Shown: positions 1 through 8,216 of the stretch, in pieces | How the letters are laid out: the number at the start of each line of letters is the position of its first letter | Position numbering within the stretch: position 1 is the first letter of the stretch | Origin: Streptomyces sp. NBC_01717 | GTDB taxonomy: Bacteria; Actinomycetota; Actinomycetes; Streptomycetales; Streptomycetaceae | Length of the DNA: 64,000 nucleotides | Reading direction: 5' to 3' | Assembly: GCF_036248255.1 (NCBI RefSeq) | Contig: NZ_CP109178.1 | Coordinates: 3,906,001-3,970,000, forward strand | The notes under the pieces: model-generated | Seen by the model: only the letters and a program-made list of their open reading frames with translations | Told to the model about the DNA's origin: nothing | Database searches by the model: none | Program-made: the position numbers and the translations under genes

Positions 1-2
1 CC

Positions 3-659
3 GCCACGCCGAAGCCCGACCCGCAGGGGAAGACGCTGATGGCGACCGGCTCCCAGGGCAAGCAGGTACGGGAACTGCAGGCCCGGCTCCGTCAGATCGG
101 CCACTTCGACCGCACCCCCACCGCTTACTACGGCACCCTCACCGTCGCCGCCGTCCAGTCCTTCCAGGGCAAGCGCGGACTGTCCCGTACGGGCAGGACG
201 GACACGCTCACCTGGCAGAAACTGCTCGCCATGACCCGGAAGCCGACGGCCGCCGAGCTGAACCCGCCGACCTCCCGCCCCGTCGCCAAGCCCGACAAGC
301 GCTGCCTCACCGGCCGGGTGCTCTGCATCAGCAAGAACAGCCGGACCCTGTCCTGGATGATCGACGGCCAGGTCGTCTCGACGATGGACGTACGGTTCGG
401 CTCGCAGTACACGCCGACCCGCGAGGGCACCTTCTCCATCTACTGGAAGTCCCGGCACCATGTGTCGACGATCTACCACACGGCCATGCCGTACGCGATG
501 TTCTTCAGCGGCGGCCAAGCCGTGCACTACTCGGCGGACTTCGCGGCCCGGGGCTACAGCGGCGCCTCGCACGGGTGTGTGAACGTCCGGGACGAGGGGA
601 AGATCGCCGCACTCTTCGACCAGGTCCGCACCGGCGACAAGGTCGTCATCTACTGGTGA
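3..659 (+). CDS. L,D-transpeptidase with peptidoglycan-binding domain (5' end outside window)
   Basis: Partial: the reading frame is open to the left edge, so the ATG at 39 is probably internal and the true start lies upstream. The visible N-terminal part is a PG_binding_1-type repeat (KQVRELQARL... then VAAVQSFQ and GLSRTG). The C-terminal half is a YkuD catalytic domain with the signature HYSADFAARGYSGASHGCVN, in which the Cys is the nucleophile. Enzymes of this family form 3-3 cross-links in peptidoglycan, or act on murein peptides, outside the membrane. Any signal peptide would be in the missing part. The gene ends before a strong terminator, so it is probably the last gene of its transcript. 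Confidence 0.9.
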   Translation, partial: ATPKPDPQGKTLMATGSQGKQVRELQARLRQIGHFDRTPTAYYGTLTVAAVQSFQGKRGLSRTGRTDTLTWQKLLAMTRKPTAAELNPPTSRPVAKPDKRCLTGRVLCISKNSRTLSWMIDGQVVSTMDVRFGSQYTPTREGTFSIYWKSRHHVSTIYHTAMPYAMFFSGGQAVHYSADFAARGYSGASHGCVNVRDEGKIAALFDQVRTGDKVVIYW

Positions 660-677
660 GGGCGAAGAAGCGAAGGG

Positions 678-716
678 GGCGCGGGCGGGACCGGGGGAAC
701 GTGTCCCGCCCGCGCC
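678..716 (+). terminator. Intrinsic terminator after the L,D-transpeptidase
   Basis: Perfect 14-bp inverted repeat, GGCGCGGGCGGGAC at 678-691 and its complement at 703-716, with an 11-nt loop, 19 bases after the stop codon. There is no U tract, which is usual in Streptomyces. A second weaker stem (GAGCC ... GGCTC) follows at about 726-755. The rest of the gap up to 847 shows no gene. Confidence 0.8.
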
Positions 717-847
717 AGGTGCGCTGAGCCGAAGGTACGGGGGGAACCCCGGCTCTGTGCGCTGCCGATGACCAGTCGGCTCACTCTGTACTGCGCCGAC
801 GGCTCAGAAAATGTCACACCCGGTGGCAGCGGAGCGGCCGGCGCAGC

Positions 848-2008
848 TCAGCGAGTGGACGCGATGGTGCCCGGGACGGCCGGGAGCGCGGGGGCCGACG
901 GCGGCGGAGTGGCGGGTTTGAACCAGAGTGACCGGACCGCGTCCGGACCGTCGTTGTCCGTACCCTCGCCGGATCCGCTGCCCTGTTGCGCGTAACCGCC
1001 GTCGCCGTCGGGCCGCTCCAGCACGCGCTTGCAGAACCGGTCCAGGTTGCCGGCGCCCCTGGCCATCACTACGAGGCGGCGCCTGCGGTCGGCGTCGAGG
1101 TCGCCGTCGCGGTAGTCACGGCAGGCCCTGACGGTCCGGCCCAGCCATTTACCGGACGTGCCGTCCCGGCCGCCGCCGGAGGTGCTGTCGCGGGCGGTCC
1201 CGTCACCGGAACGGGGGGCGGCTTCGACGTCGTCCCCGTGACCGTCGCCCTCCGCGCCGCCCCGACCGTCCTGGTCGTTCGCAGCGCCGTCGCCCTTGCG
1301 GGGTCCGTCGCCGGGGGTGGACGGGACGGCGGGGTCCGGGGAGGTGTCCGGGCCCGGGGAAACCGGCGGCGCGACGGGCGTCCTGTCGGACGTGGGCCCC
1401 GATCCCAGCTCCCCCGGGGAGGCGGGCGCCGATACGGAGGAAGCGGGCAGCGGGTCGGCGTGCCCGCCGAACGGCCCCGGAAGCACGCCCGTACCCGCGG
1501 CGACGGCCACCCCGCCGAGCGCGAAGCCCGCGAGGGAAGCGGCGAGACCGAAGCGGAGGGGCCGTCTCCAGCGCCGCGGACGCATGCCGCCACCGCCGGA
1601 GGAGGCAGCAAAGAACGACGAGGATGACCGGACGGAGGAGGCGGGGCCGATACGGATGGCTCCGAGCGTCTCGGGCGGCCCCGGATGCGCACCTCGTCCT
1701 GGCTGCCCCATCTGCTCCGGCTGCCCCGGCTCGCTGCTCTGCGTGGCATACCCCGCCGCCTGCGCCGCCTGCGTCTCGGACCGTCCCCGCGTACGGGCGG
1801 CACGCGGAACTGCGCGGAAGGCGGCCAGCGCGGCGGCCTCACCCGGCAGTTCGCCGTTGGCCGCCCGGGCTCCGCGGGCGGCAGCCAGCGCGGCCATGAG
1901 CCGTGCGGCCTCGGTACGCGCGTGGCCGTCGACGGGATCGACCGGTTCGCCGCGGAGCAGTCTCTCCGCCGCGTCCTTGTCAAGCCATTCGTACTGTTCG
2001 TCGGCCAT
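848..2008 (-). CDS. Membrane protein translationally coupled to a sigma factor; candidate sigma regulator
   Basis: Start chosen at the ATG whose first base is 2008. It overlaps the sigma-factor stop as TGATG and has GAGGAA 8 bases upstream; a start 21 bases earlier would lie inside the sigma gene. The 386-residue product has an acidic N-terminal cytoplasmic part (about 1-150), one membrane segment near residues 155-178 (FGLAASLAGFALGGVAVAAG), a long Pro/Ser/Gly/Asp-rich outer linker, and a conserved-looking C-terminal block (WLGRTVRACRDYRDGDLDADRRRRL with two Cys). No classical zinc anti-sigma HxxxCxxC motif is visible. Coupling to the sigma gene suggests that it controls or senses for that sigma factor, but this is inferred from context only. 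Confidence 0.75.
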   Translation of the reverse strand: MADEQYEWLDKDAAERLLRGEPVDPVDGHARTEAARLMAALAAARGARAANGELPGEAAALAAFRAVPRAARTRGRSETQAAQAAGYATQSSEPGQPEQMGQPGRGAHPGPPETLGAIRIGPASSVRSSSSFFAASSGGGGMRPRRWRRPLRFGLAASLAGFALGGVAVAAGTGVLPGPFGGHADPLPASSVSAPASPGELGSGPTSDRTPVAPPVSPGPDTSPDPAVPSTPGDGPRKGDGAANDQDGRGGAEGDGHGDDVEAAPRSGDGTARDSTSGGGRDGTSGKWLGRTVRACRDYRDGDLDADRRRRLVVMARGAGNLDRFCKRVLERPDGDGGYAQQGSGSGEGTDNDGPDAVRSLWFKPATPPPSAPALPAVPGTIASTR

Positions 2009-2802
2009 CACATGTTCCTCTGCGTCCACGGACGCGAATGCGTCACACCGGCGGACGCCGTCAGTCCGGTGCGCGAGACGCGCTGCGCGGGTACGGCATC
2101 GAGCTCCACCGCCTGACCTGCCGCGCTCCCGTGCGGGTGGGAAGCGCCGCGCCCGTCGCCGTTCGTGCCGGTCTCGCCGCTGTCGGCATGGAGCAGTTCC
2201 GCCAGCCGTTTCAGCCCGCGGTGCGCGGCCGTACGAACCGCCCCCGGCCGCTTGCCGAGCGTCTGCGCCGCACTCTTCGCGTCCAGGCCGACCACCACAC
2301 GCAGCACCACGGCCTCGGCCTGGTCCTGCGGCAGCTGGGCGATGAGAGACATGGTGCGGCCGGTGGCCAGGGCCTCCATCGCCTCGTCGGCGGTGTCGGA
2401 CTCAGCCGGCTTCTCGGACAGCTCCGTCTCGTCGCCGCCCACCGCGGGGCGCCTGCCGCGCATCCGCAGATGATCGAGGGCGCGGTTACGGGCTATGCGC
2501 GCCGCCCACCCCCGGAACCGGTCGGCGTCGCCGCTGAACCGGTCGAGGTCCCGCGCTATCTGCAACCAGGACTCGGACGCCACGTCCTCGGCGTCCGGCT
2601 CCCCCACCAACGTCCGTATATAGCCCAGCAACCGCGGCTGCACTGCGCGGTACACAGTACGGAAAGCGTCTTCGTCCCCGTCCTGTGCCGCGAGCACCGC
2701 GGCGGTCAGCTCCGCGTCGTCCCCCAGCACTCCCTCAACCTGCCCTGCTGTCCTGAATCGCAGCTGGTCACCACTGCCGCGCCACCCTGCGCGACTCAGC
2801 AC
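2008..2802 (-). CDS. ECF-type RNA polymerase sigma factor
   Basis: Region 2 is clear: ELTAAVLAAQDGDEDAFRTVYRAVQPRLLGYIRTLVGEPDAEDVASESWLQIARDLDRF, followed by FRGWAARIARNRALDHLR. Region 4 has LPQDQAEAVVLRVVVGLDAKSAAQTLGKRPGAVRTAAHRGLKRLAELL, a helix-turn-helix. It directs RNA polymerase to a dedicated promoter set that cannot be read from sequence. The last roughly 60 residues after region 4 form an unusual Gly/Ala/Ser-rich tail. The exact start is uncertain: an internal GTG at VLGDDAELT would shorten it by about 24 residues. The next gene is coupled to it by TGATG. Confidence 0.85.
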   Translation of the reverse strand: MLSRAGWRGSGDQLRFRTAGQVEGVLGDDAELTAAVLAAQDGDEDAFRTVYRAVQPRLLGYIRTLVGEPDAEDVASESWLQIARDLDRFSGDADRFRGWAARIARNRALDHLRMRGRRPAVGGDETELSEKPAESDTADEAMEALATGRTMSLIAQLPQDQAEAVVLRVVVGLDAKSAAQTLGKRPGAVRTAAHRGLKRLAELLHADSGETGTNGDGRGASHPHGSAAGQAVELDAVPAQRVSRTGLTASAGVTHSRPWTQRNM

Positions 2803-2859
2803 GCTACGTCCTTCGCAGGGGCCGCGTCCATGACTTGTACAACCCGCAACCTTTCACGG

Positions 2860-2873
2860 ACACCGTGCGGTGT
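2860..2873. promoter_or_regulatory. 14-bp palindrome upstream of the sigma gene
   Basis: ACACCGTGCGGTGT is a near-perfect dyad (ACACCG-TG-CGGTGT) 58 bases upstream of the sigma factor start. It lies in the 226-bp gap between that gene and the upstream minus-strand gene. The position suits an operator. No regulator can be assigned. Confidence 0.35.
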
Positions 2874-3028
2874 GACAGAAAACGCAGTCGCGGCGCTGAG
2901 ATGAGTACGGGGTCGCCATGCGGCCCCGCGGAAGACGACCGGGGCCTCTCCTGTGGGGGGTGGCGGCCCCGGTCGTCCTCGTCAACTTCGCGAGTGCGTG
3001 CGGCACTCCGTCGCCCGAACGGGCTCGA

Positions 3029-3607
3029 TCACGCCGGCCCGCGCCCGCGCGCCCGCCGCGACGTCGCCGCACGGAGCACCCGCTGGCCCTCGGTCGAGAC
3101 CTCAAGTACCTGGCGCAGCCCCGCCCCCGCGCGGGAGGCCCCCGCGGTCTCCGCCAGCATCTCCAGGATCCGGATCTGCCGACGCACCTCCCCGGCGACC
3201 AGCGGCCCGGCCCCCGTCGGACCGTCCTCGCGGCAGCGCCGCAGCAGATCGTCCCCGGCACCGGGGGTCGCGTCCTGCCCGAGGTGGACGTCCAGGGCCA
3301 GGAGCGAGCAGGCATCCGCCCAGGCCCGCAGCCCCGGATCCGTCCGCTCCGCAGGCGCTTCACCGAGCAGCTTCCGTATCGCCGGCACTGGCCCGTCCAC
3401 CCCGGACGGCACGTCGTTCAGCGCCGCGCGGGCCTCGGCCAGACGGTCCGGCCATTCGTCGCCGTTGGCGCAGCCCGCCCAGAGCGGACGCAAGGGGTCG
3501 GGGTCGGCGCCCTCCGCGGGCTGCGGCAGGCATCGGTCGAGGCAGGCGATTCCGCTCGCGACCAGTGCCCGCTCGTCCGCGGCGGCGATCAGTTCCAGCA
3601 GGCTCAT
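3029..3607 (-). CDS. Conserved hypothetical protein
   Basis: About 192 residues, beginning MSLLELIAAADER. The start is chosen because GGGGGAG sits 6 bases upstream; the longer version adds 13 unlikely residues. The composition is soluble, Ala/Leu/Asp/Arg-rich and probably helical. There is no signal peptide, membrane segment or catalytic motif that I recognise. Third-position GC bias supports real coding. It lies 226 bp upstream of the sigma factor on the same strand, so a shared transcript is possible. Function unknown. Confidence 0.7.
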   Translation of the reverse strand: MSLLELIAAADERALVASGIACLDRCLPQPAEGADPDPLRPLWAGCANGDEWPDRLAEARAALNDVPSGVDGPVPAIRKLLGEAPAERTDPGLRAWADACSLLALDVHLGQDATPGAGDDLLRRCREDGPTGAGPLVAGEVRRQIRILEMLAETAGASRAGAGLRQVLEVSTEGQRVLRAATSRRARGRGPA

Positions 3608-3738
3608 CGGCTTCTCCCCCGTCGGCCTGTCCCCGTACGGGTGCACGGGGACGCGGCACTTCCCGCTGCCGCATACCGCTTACAGCGTCGAATGGCTCAA
3701 AATCGTCACTGCTGGAGTCTGAAATAGCACCCACTAAA

Positions 3739-3753
3739 GGGGGTTCGTCCCCC
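3739..3753 (-). terminator. Short terminator after the DUF4328 gene
   Basis: On the minus strand GGGGG-ACGAA-CCCCC is followed by TTTAG, 24-38 bases downstream of the DUF4328 stop. The stem is only 5 bp but is followed by a short T run, which is rare in this genome. Confidence 0.5.
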
Positions 3754-3776
3754 GCTGAGCCTCAACCGGTTCGTCC

Positions 3777-4565
3777 TCAGCTGAGCGGATACACACCCAG
3801 CGCCGCCCGCTCCCCCTGCATCCGGGTCAGTTTGCGCACGAAGAGGATCGCGAACACCGCCGCCACTATGCCGAACGCATCGGAGACCAGCATCCGTCCG
3901 GCCGCGTCCATGACCTCCTGCGCCCCCTCCGCCTTCATGTACTGCTGGGAGGCGTACCGGGAGAAGAACCCGGAGCAGACCCAGGCCCCCCACCACAGAT
4001 TGACGGGGGCAACGGAGACCGTGCGCCAGCTGCCGTCGGTGTGGGTCTGGGCGCTCGCGGTCCAGATGCCGCCCGCGATCCGACGCGGCAGCACCAGGTT
4101 GGCGATCGGGACGAACCAGGCGCCGACCGCCCATCCGGGCTTCATCTGCTGCATGCTCGCGTCGAACACCTCTGCGTTCAGCCGCACCCGCCGGAACCAG
4201 AGGATGAAGACGACGCCGGTGGCCAGCATCACCAGGAGCTGGAGGACCCCTGAGGCCATGTACAGGTTGTCGGCGCGATCCGCCTCGGCGTCGTCGAGCG
4301 TCGCGAGGCCGCTGCCCAGCGCATCGCCGAGCAGGCTGCGGATGTTCAGCCCTGCGAGCACGGCGAGCAGGTCGGCCGCGGCGCAGACCACGAGCAGGAT
4401 GACGACTGCCTTCGCGAGCCCGTCGGGAGAACGCAACTGCTGCTGCGGGGACGCGAAGGGTGGAGCCGCAGGCATCGGCGCCGACGCCCCGGCCGGCCCG
4501 GCGCACAGGATGCAGAGCCCCTCCGCGGTGACCGGCGGTCTGATTCGGCAGGTTGAGCACAGCAT
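3777..4565 (-). CDS. DUF4328 multi-pass membrane protein with N-terminal zinc-ribbon-like motif
   Basis: 262 residues. The N-terminus carries two Cys pairs (CSTC at 3-6 and CILC at 18-21), a probable zinc ribbon, then a Pro/Ala linker. Four membrane segments follow: AVVILLVVCAAADLLAVLAG, VLQLLVMLATGVVFILWF, one around WWGAWVCSGFFS, and AFGIVAAVFAILFV. The core motif (AEVFDASMQQMKPGWAVGAW ... PIANLVLPRRI) is typical of DUF4328, a family common in Streptomyces with unknown function. It appears to be transcribed alone. Confidence 0.85.
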   Translation of the reverse strand: MLCSTCRIRPPVTAEGLCILCAGPAGASAPMPAAPPFASPQQQLRSPDGLAKAVVILLVVCAAADLLAVLAGLNIRSLLGDALGSGLATLDDAEADRADNLYMASGVLQLLVMLATGVVFILWFRRVRLNAEVFDASMQQMKPGWAVGAWFVPIANLVLPRRIAGGIWTASAQTHTDGSWRTVSVAPVNLWWGAWVCSGFFSRYASQQYMKAEGAQEVMDAAGRMLVSDAFGIVAAVFAILFVRKLTRMQGERAALGVYPLS

Positions 4566-4687
4566 GAAGTGGACCCCCCGGGATTATGGACTTTCCGCAA
4601 GAACGCGCGGCTCTCCCCCGGAGCGCGCGGCAAGCGGAATGTAGCCCCGGCCCACCGTGATGTCCATCGACATCCGGTACGGCCCGC

Positions 4688-6292
4688 TCAGCCCGTCTTG
4701 TCGATCGTCCCGGCGAGCGCCTGGAACTGACCCCAGCTCAGCGCCGGCTTCCTCGGATCCCAGAGTTTCTGGGCCGTGGCCCTCAGTGGCATCCGGATCC
4801 CCGCCGCCACCTGCGCCGCGGTCTGCGCCTGCGGCAGGTCGCCCCAGACCGCGAACCGGCCGCCCAGGATCTGACTCGAGTAGCGGGCCGGGACCGGCTG
4901 GGTGCCGCGCAGGACGAGCGGCGTCCACAGCTCGTAGATCCGCTTCCCCGTCGGGTAGACGAACTGATTGGGCTGGCCGAGCACGTAATAGAGGAACTCG
5001 TCGTTGAGGTTCACCACCCGGCGGCCCTCGCTCAGGTACTCCTCCGGCGGCCGGGCGCCGTACTCCTTGCCCGTCCAGTATTCGACCTCGATGTCCTTGT
5101 CCGCCCGGACGATTCCGTCGCGGAAGAAGCCGTCGTTCCAGGCCTTGGGCTGCAGGCCGACCGGGCGCACCACCGCCGCCCGGTCGTTGAGCCATCCGGT
5201 GGCGAGGTCCTTGATGCCCGCCGCCGCGCCGTACTTCAGCTGGGCGGCGCGCTGCAGCTGCGGGTACGAGGCGGCGGGGTTCTTGACCGTCAGCGCGCGG
5301 TATTCGTCGCCACCGAGATGCCAGTACCTACCGCCGAAGAGCTCCGCGAACTCGCCGATCAGCTGGTCGATGAGTTTCGCCGAGTCGGGACGGGAGATGT
5401 CGATCGACCCGGTCGAGGGCACACCCGCCGTGTTGCGCAGCTGGAGTTCGGGGTGGGCGCGCAGGACGGCGCCGAGATGGCCCGGGGAGTCGATCTCGGG
5501 CACCACATCGATGTGCAGCCGGCCGGCGAGGGCGAGGATCTGGCGGACCTCCGCCTTGGTGAGGTGTTCGGGCGAGACGATCTCGGGGTGGGTGTCGGAC
5601 TGGATCCGGAATGCCTGGTCGTCGGAGAAGTGCAGGCCCAGCTGGTTGAGCTTGAGGTCGGCCATCTCGCGCAGCCGGTCCTCGATCCAGCCCACGCTGT
5701 AGTACTTACGCGCGATGTCGAGGTTGAGCCCGCGCTGCGGCCGGTCGGGGCGGTCGCGCACCTCCCCCTCGGGCATGGTGCCGTCGGCGCGCAGCGACTG
5801 TTTGAGGGTGCGGGTTCCGTAGAAGACACCCGCCTGGTCGGGGCCGGTGATGGTCACCCGCCCGTCCTGGGTCCTCAGGGTGTACGACTCGGGGGCGCCC
5901 TTGCCGGGGGTTCCGAGGGCCAGCTCGACATCACCCGCACGGGCGGGGACGGCACCCCGGTACCGGATCTTCAGCTCCTTGGCGAGCAGCTGCGCCTCGT
6001 CCGCGAGCGCCCCGCTGCCTTCGCCGATCACGACGGAGCTGTCCGAGCCCGGCTGCCAGCCGGGGCCCCGGGCGGGGATGTGTTCGCGTACGGCGGGGAT
6101 GGTGCGGGGTGCGGTGGAGAGCGGATAACTACGGGTCGGCGAAGGGGACGTGTGCGACGGCGTGCTGGCCACGGCCGTCCCCCCCTGGCTTCCGGTGTCG
6201 GATACGTCCGGCCAGACGACGACGGTGATCGTCACCGCGGCCGCCGCGGTGAGGGCGGCGCCGGCCACGAGCGCACCGCGTGAGGGCGACAT
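4688..6292 (-). CDS. Secreted or membrane-anchored GH20 beta-N-acetylhexosaminidase
   Basis: 534 residues. An N-terminal hydrophobic stretch (about 7-28) acts as signal or anchor, followed by a Ser/Thr/Pro linker, a GH20b-type domain (about 85-180) and the GH20 TIM barrel. The catalytic pair is Asp329-Glu330 in HLGGDEY; IDSPGH and WNDGF are other family landmarks. It hydrolyses terminal GlcNAc/GalNAc from chitin oligomers, glycans or peptidoglycan fragments outside the cell. GGAGG lies 9 bases before the ATG. I looked for a DasR (dre) site upstream and saw none that is convincing. Confidence 0.92.
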   Translation of the reverse strand: MSPSRGALVAGAALTAAAAVTITVVVWPDVSDTGSQGGTAVASTPSHTSPSPTRSYPLSTAPRTIPAVREHIPARGPGWQPGSDSSVVIGEGSGALADEAQLLAKELKIRYRGAVPARAGDVELALGTPGKGAPESYTLRTQDGRVTITGPDQAGVFYGTRTLKQSLRADGTMPEGEVRDRPDRPQRGLNLDIARKYYSVGWIEDRLREMADLKLNQLGLHFSDDQAFRIQSDTHPEIVSPEHLTKAEVRQILALAGRLHIDVVPEIDSPGHLGAVLRAHPELQLRNTAGVPSTGSIDISRPDSAKLIDQLIGEFAELFGGRYWHLGGDEYRALTVKNPAASYPQLQRAAQLKYGAAAGIKDLATGWLNDRAAVVRPVGLQPKAWNDGFFRDGIVRADKDIEVEYWTGKEYGARPPEEYLSEGRRVVNLNDEFLYYVLGQPNQFVYPTGKRIYELWTPLVLRGTQPVPARYSSQILGGRFAVWGDLPQAQTAAQVAAGIRMPLRATAQKLWDPRKPALSWGQFQALAGTIDKTG

Positions 6293-6611
6293 CGGTCAGA
6301 AACCTCCGGTATAGGGGCAATCGGGTAAAAGCATGGAGACAGCCGGGCATTCTCCTCGAGGATTCGTCCATCGGGCGTTCCGAAACTCTCACTTCCGGGT
6401 GATATTCGTGCATCCGTCGGACGGCCGTTACCCAGCCTCGCTAGCGTTGGATCACATTCATCTCTCCCTCACCCTGTATCCCCTGGCCTCTCCCGTCCCA
6501 CCACCCCAGGGTCACAGATGCCGATGATCCGAGGAGTTCACGCTGTCCAGGCCCAGCGAGTCCCACGCCGGCCTCCCCGAACCACCGCCACAACACGACG
6601 TCCGGCCCGCC
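6293..6611. other. Divergent intergenic region between GH20 and OHCU decarboxylase genes
   Basis: Holds the promoters of both divergent genes. Visible items are CTCCTCGAGGA near 6351, a small dyad, and GAGGAG at about 6531-6536 that could serve a CTG start at 6543 for the downstream gene. I see no convincing -35/-10 pair and no additional gene. Confidence 0.4.
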
Positions 6612-7139
6612 GTGCCCGTCCAGAACAGCCGTCCGGCCCCGGCCCGCGTCAGCGCCCCCTCTCGCGGCCTCGACCGGTTCAACACCGCATCACCTGCCGC
6701 CGCCGAAGCAGCCCTGCTCGGCTGCTGCGGCAGCCACCGCTGGGCACAGCGGCTCGCCGCCCACCGCCCGTATCCCGATCTGGGCGCACTGCTCGCCGCA
6801 GCCGACGAGGCGGGGTACGACATGGCCCCGGCCGATCTCGCCGAGGCGCTCGCCGCCGAGGACTCCCCCGGATTGCACCACGCCGCACCTCCGTCCGCAC
6901 ATCTGGCGCTGAGCGCCGCGCATGCCGCGTACGAGTGCCGCTTCGGCCATGTCTTCGTGATCTGCCTGGACGCCTTCCTGCCTTCCGAGCACCCGGACCA
7001 GGTGCTGGCCGGCATCCGGGCCAGGCTGGGCCACGAGCGGGACGAGGAGCGGGTGGTCACGGCGGACGAGATGCGCAGACTGGCGCGGGGTCGCATCATC
7101 GACCTGATGACGGACAAGGACCCGGCGGACACGCCCTGA
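6612..7139 (+). CDS. 2-oxo-4-hydroxy-4-carboxy-5-ureidoimidazoline (OHCU) decarboxylase
   Basis: 175 residues from the GTG at 6612. The family core is present: GLDRFNTASPAAAEAALLGCCGSHRWAQRLAAHRPYPDLGALL includes the conserved catalytic His region, and ECRFGHVFVICLDA corresponds to the family's E.RFG.VFV motif. It catalyses the last step from urate to S-allantoin. No other urate gene is in this window, so its partners lie elsewhere. The start is uncertain: no good SD precedes 6612, whereas a CTG at 6543 has GAGGAG 6 bases upstream and would add 23 residues. Confidence 0.85.
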   Translation: MPVQNSRPAPARVSAPSRGLDRFNTASPAAAEAALLGCCGSHRWAQRLAAHRPYPDLGALLAAADEAGYDMAPADLAEALAAEDSPGLHHAAPPSAHLALSAAHAAYECRFGHVFVICLDAFLPSEHPDQVLAGIRARLGHERDEERVVTADEMRRLARGRIIDLMTDKDPADTP

Positions 7140-7158
7140 TCCAAACGAAAGGCCCTAG
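7137..7158 (+). repeat. 22-bp word shared with the terminator at 15222-15243
   Basis: The sequence from the OHCU decarboxylase stop codon onward (TGATCCAAACGAAAGGCCC...) matches one arm of the terminator at 15222-15243 at 20 of 22 bases. Here the complementary arm is missing, so it cannot form the same hairpin. It may be a terminator remnant or chance. Confidence 0.35.
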
Positions 7159-7324
7159 CCCGTCCGTGCCTGTTTGATTGCCACTTTGATCACACCAGAG
7201 GCCCCCGCGCGAACGAACCGACAAACCGTCGCTACGATGGCCGGGGCCGGTGGACCGTACCCGGCCGGGTCAGACCGACAGTCAAGCCGGCCGACCCCAA
7301 TCCCCGCTCCCGGAGGGTTCTTCC

Positions 7325-7705
7325 GTGCCGGCTGGAACGCTGTACCGCGGCCGGGAAGGCATGTGGTCCTGGGTGGCTCATCGAGTCACCGGTGTCCTCA
7401 TTTTCTTCTTCCTGTTCGTACACGTCCTGGACACCGCTCTTGTCCGCGTCTCCCCCGAGGCCTACGACGACGTCGTGGCCACGTACAAGACGCCGATCGT
7501 CGCGCTCCTCGAATACGGCCTGGTGGCCGCAATTCTCTTCCACGCGCTGAACGGTCTCCGCATCGTCGCCGTGGACTTCTGGGCCAAGGGCCCGCGCTAC
7601 CAGAAGCAGATGCTCTGGTCCGCCGTGGGTATCTGGGTCGTGCTGATGGTCGGGGCCCTGTACCCCGTCCTCGGCCACGCCGTACGCGAAGTCTTCGGGA
7701 GCTGA
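7325..7705 (+). CDS. sdhC: Succinate dehydrogenase cytochrome b556 subunit SdhC
   Basis: 126 residues starting PAGTLYRGREGMWSW from a GTG with GGAGGG 7 bases upstream. Longer readings add unlikely sequence. Three membrane helices are visible (VTGVLIFFFLFVHVLD, LLEYGLVAAILFHALNGLR, WVVLMVGALYPVLGH), and His residues in FVHVLD and FHALNG are placed for haem ligation. It anchors the SdhAB catalytic subunits to the membrane and passes electrons to menaquinone. First gene of sdhCDAB; sdhD follows after 5 bases. A TACGAT at 7230-7235 could be the -10 of the operon promoter. Confidence 0.95.
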   Translation: MPAGTLYRGREGMWSWVAHRVTGVLIFFFLFVHVLDTALVRVSPEAYDDVVATYKTPIVALLEYGLVAAILFHALNGLRIVAVDFWAKGPRYQKQMLWSAVGIWVVLMVGALYPVLGHAVREVFGS

Positions 7706-7710
7706 GGCCA

Positions 7711-8187
7711 ATGTCCACCGAGTCCTCCGCCGCGATCGGCTCCGTCGAAGGCGTCAGCCTCTACGACGTCGACCACCCGGCCCCGGTCATCGAGCCCCCG
7801 CGTAAGCGGACGGGCAAGAGCCCCAAGGGTTCGCGCACCAACTTCGAGATGTACGCCTGGCTCTTCATGCGCCTGTCGGGCATCGTTCTTGTCGTCCTGG
7901 TCATCGGCCACCTGCTGATCCAGCTCGTGCTGGACGGTGGCGTCTCCAAGATCGGCTTCGCCTTCGTGGCGGGCCGCTGGGCCTCGCCGTTCTGGCAGGT
8001 CTGGGACCTGGCGATGCTGTGGCTGGCCATGCTCCACGGCGCCAACGGCCTCCGTACGGTCATCAACGACTACGCCGAACGGGACAACACCCGCTTCTGG
8101 CTGAAGATGCTCCTGTACACCGCCACGGTATTCACCGTCCTGCTGGGCACGCTGGTGATCTTCACCTTCGACCCGAACATCCGCTAG
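7711..8187 (+). CDS. sdhD: Succinate dehydrogenase hydrophobic membrane anchor SdhD
   Basis: 158 residues. A charged N-terminal arm of about 50 residues precedes three helices: [40 protein letters not shown] and [21 protein letters not shown]. The HGANGLRT motif parallels FHALNGLR in SdhC. With SdhC it forms the quinone site and anchor of complex II. It starts 5 bases after sdhC, with TGAGG at the sdhC stop serving as SD. Confidence 0.95.
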   Translation: MSTESSAAIGSVEGVSLYDVDHPAPVIEPPRKRTGKSPKGSRTNFEMYAWLFMRLSGIVLVVLVIGHLLIQLVLDGGVSKIGFAFVAGRWASPFWQVWDLAMLWLAMLHGANGLRTVINDYAERDNTRFWLKMLLYTATVFTVLLGTLVIFTFDPNIR

Positions 8188-8216
8188 GCGCCGGGCCAGA
8201 GGGACCAGAGGAAATC

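Noticed and set aside
986..2345. Long plus-strand frames opposite the sigma factor and its membrane partner
   Set aside because: Low-complexity Arg/Pro/Ala products typical of antisense frames in GC-rich DNA. The minus-strand genes have clear domains and coupled starts.
6293..6420. A DasR (dre) operator upstream of the GH20 gene
   Set aside because: The expected ACTGGTCTAGACCAGT-type sequence is absent. CCGGTATAGG near the start is too weak a match.
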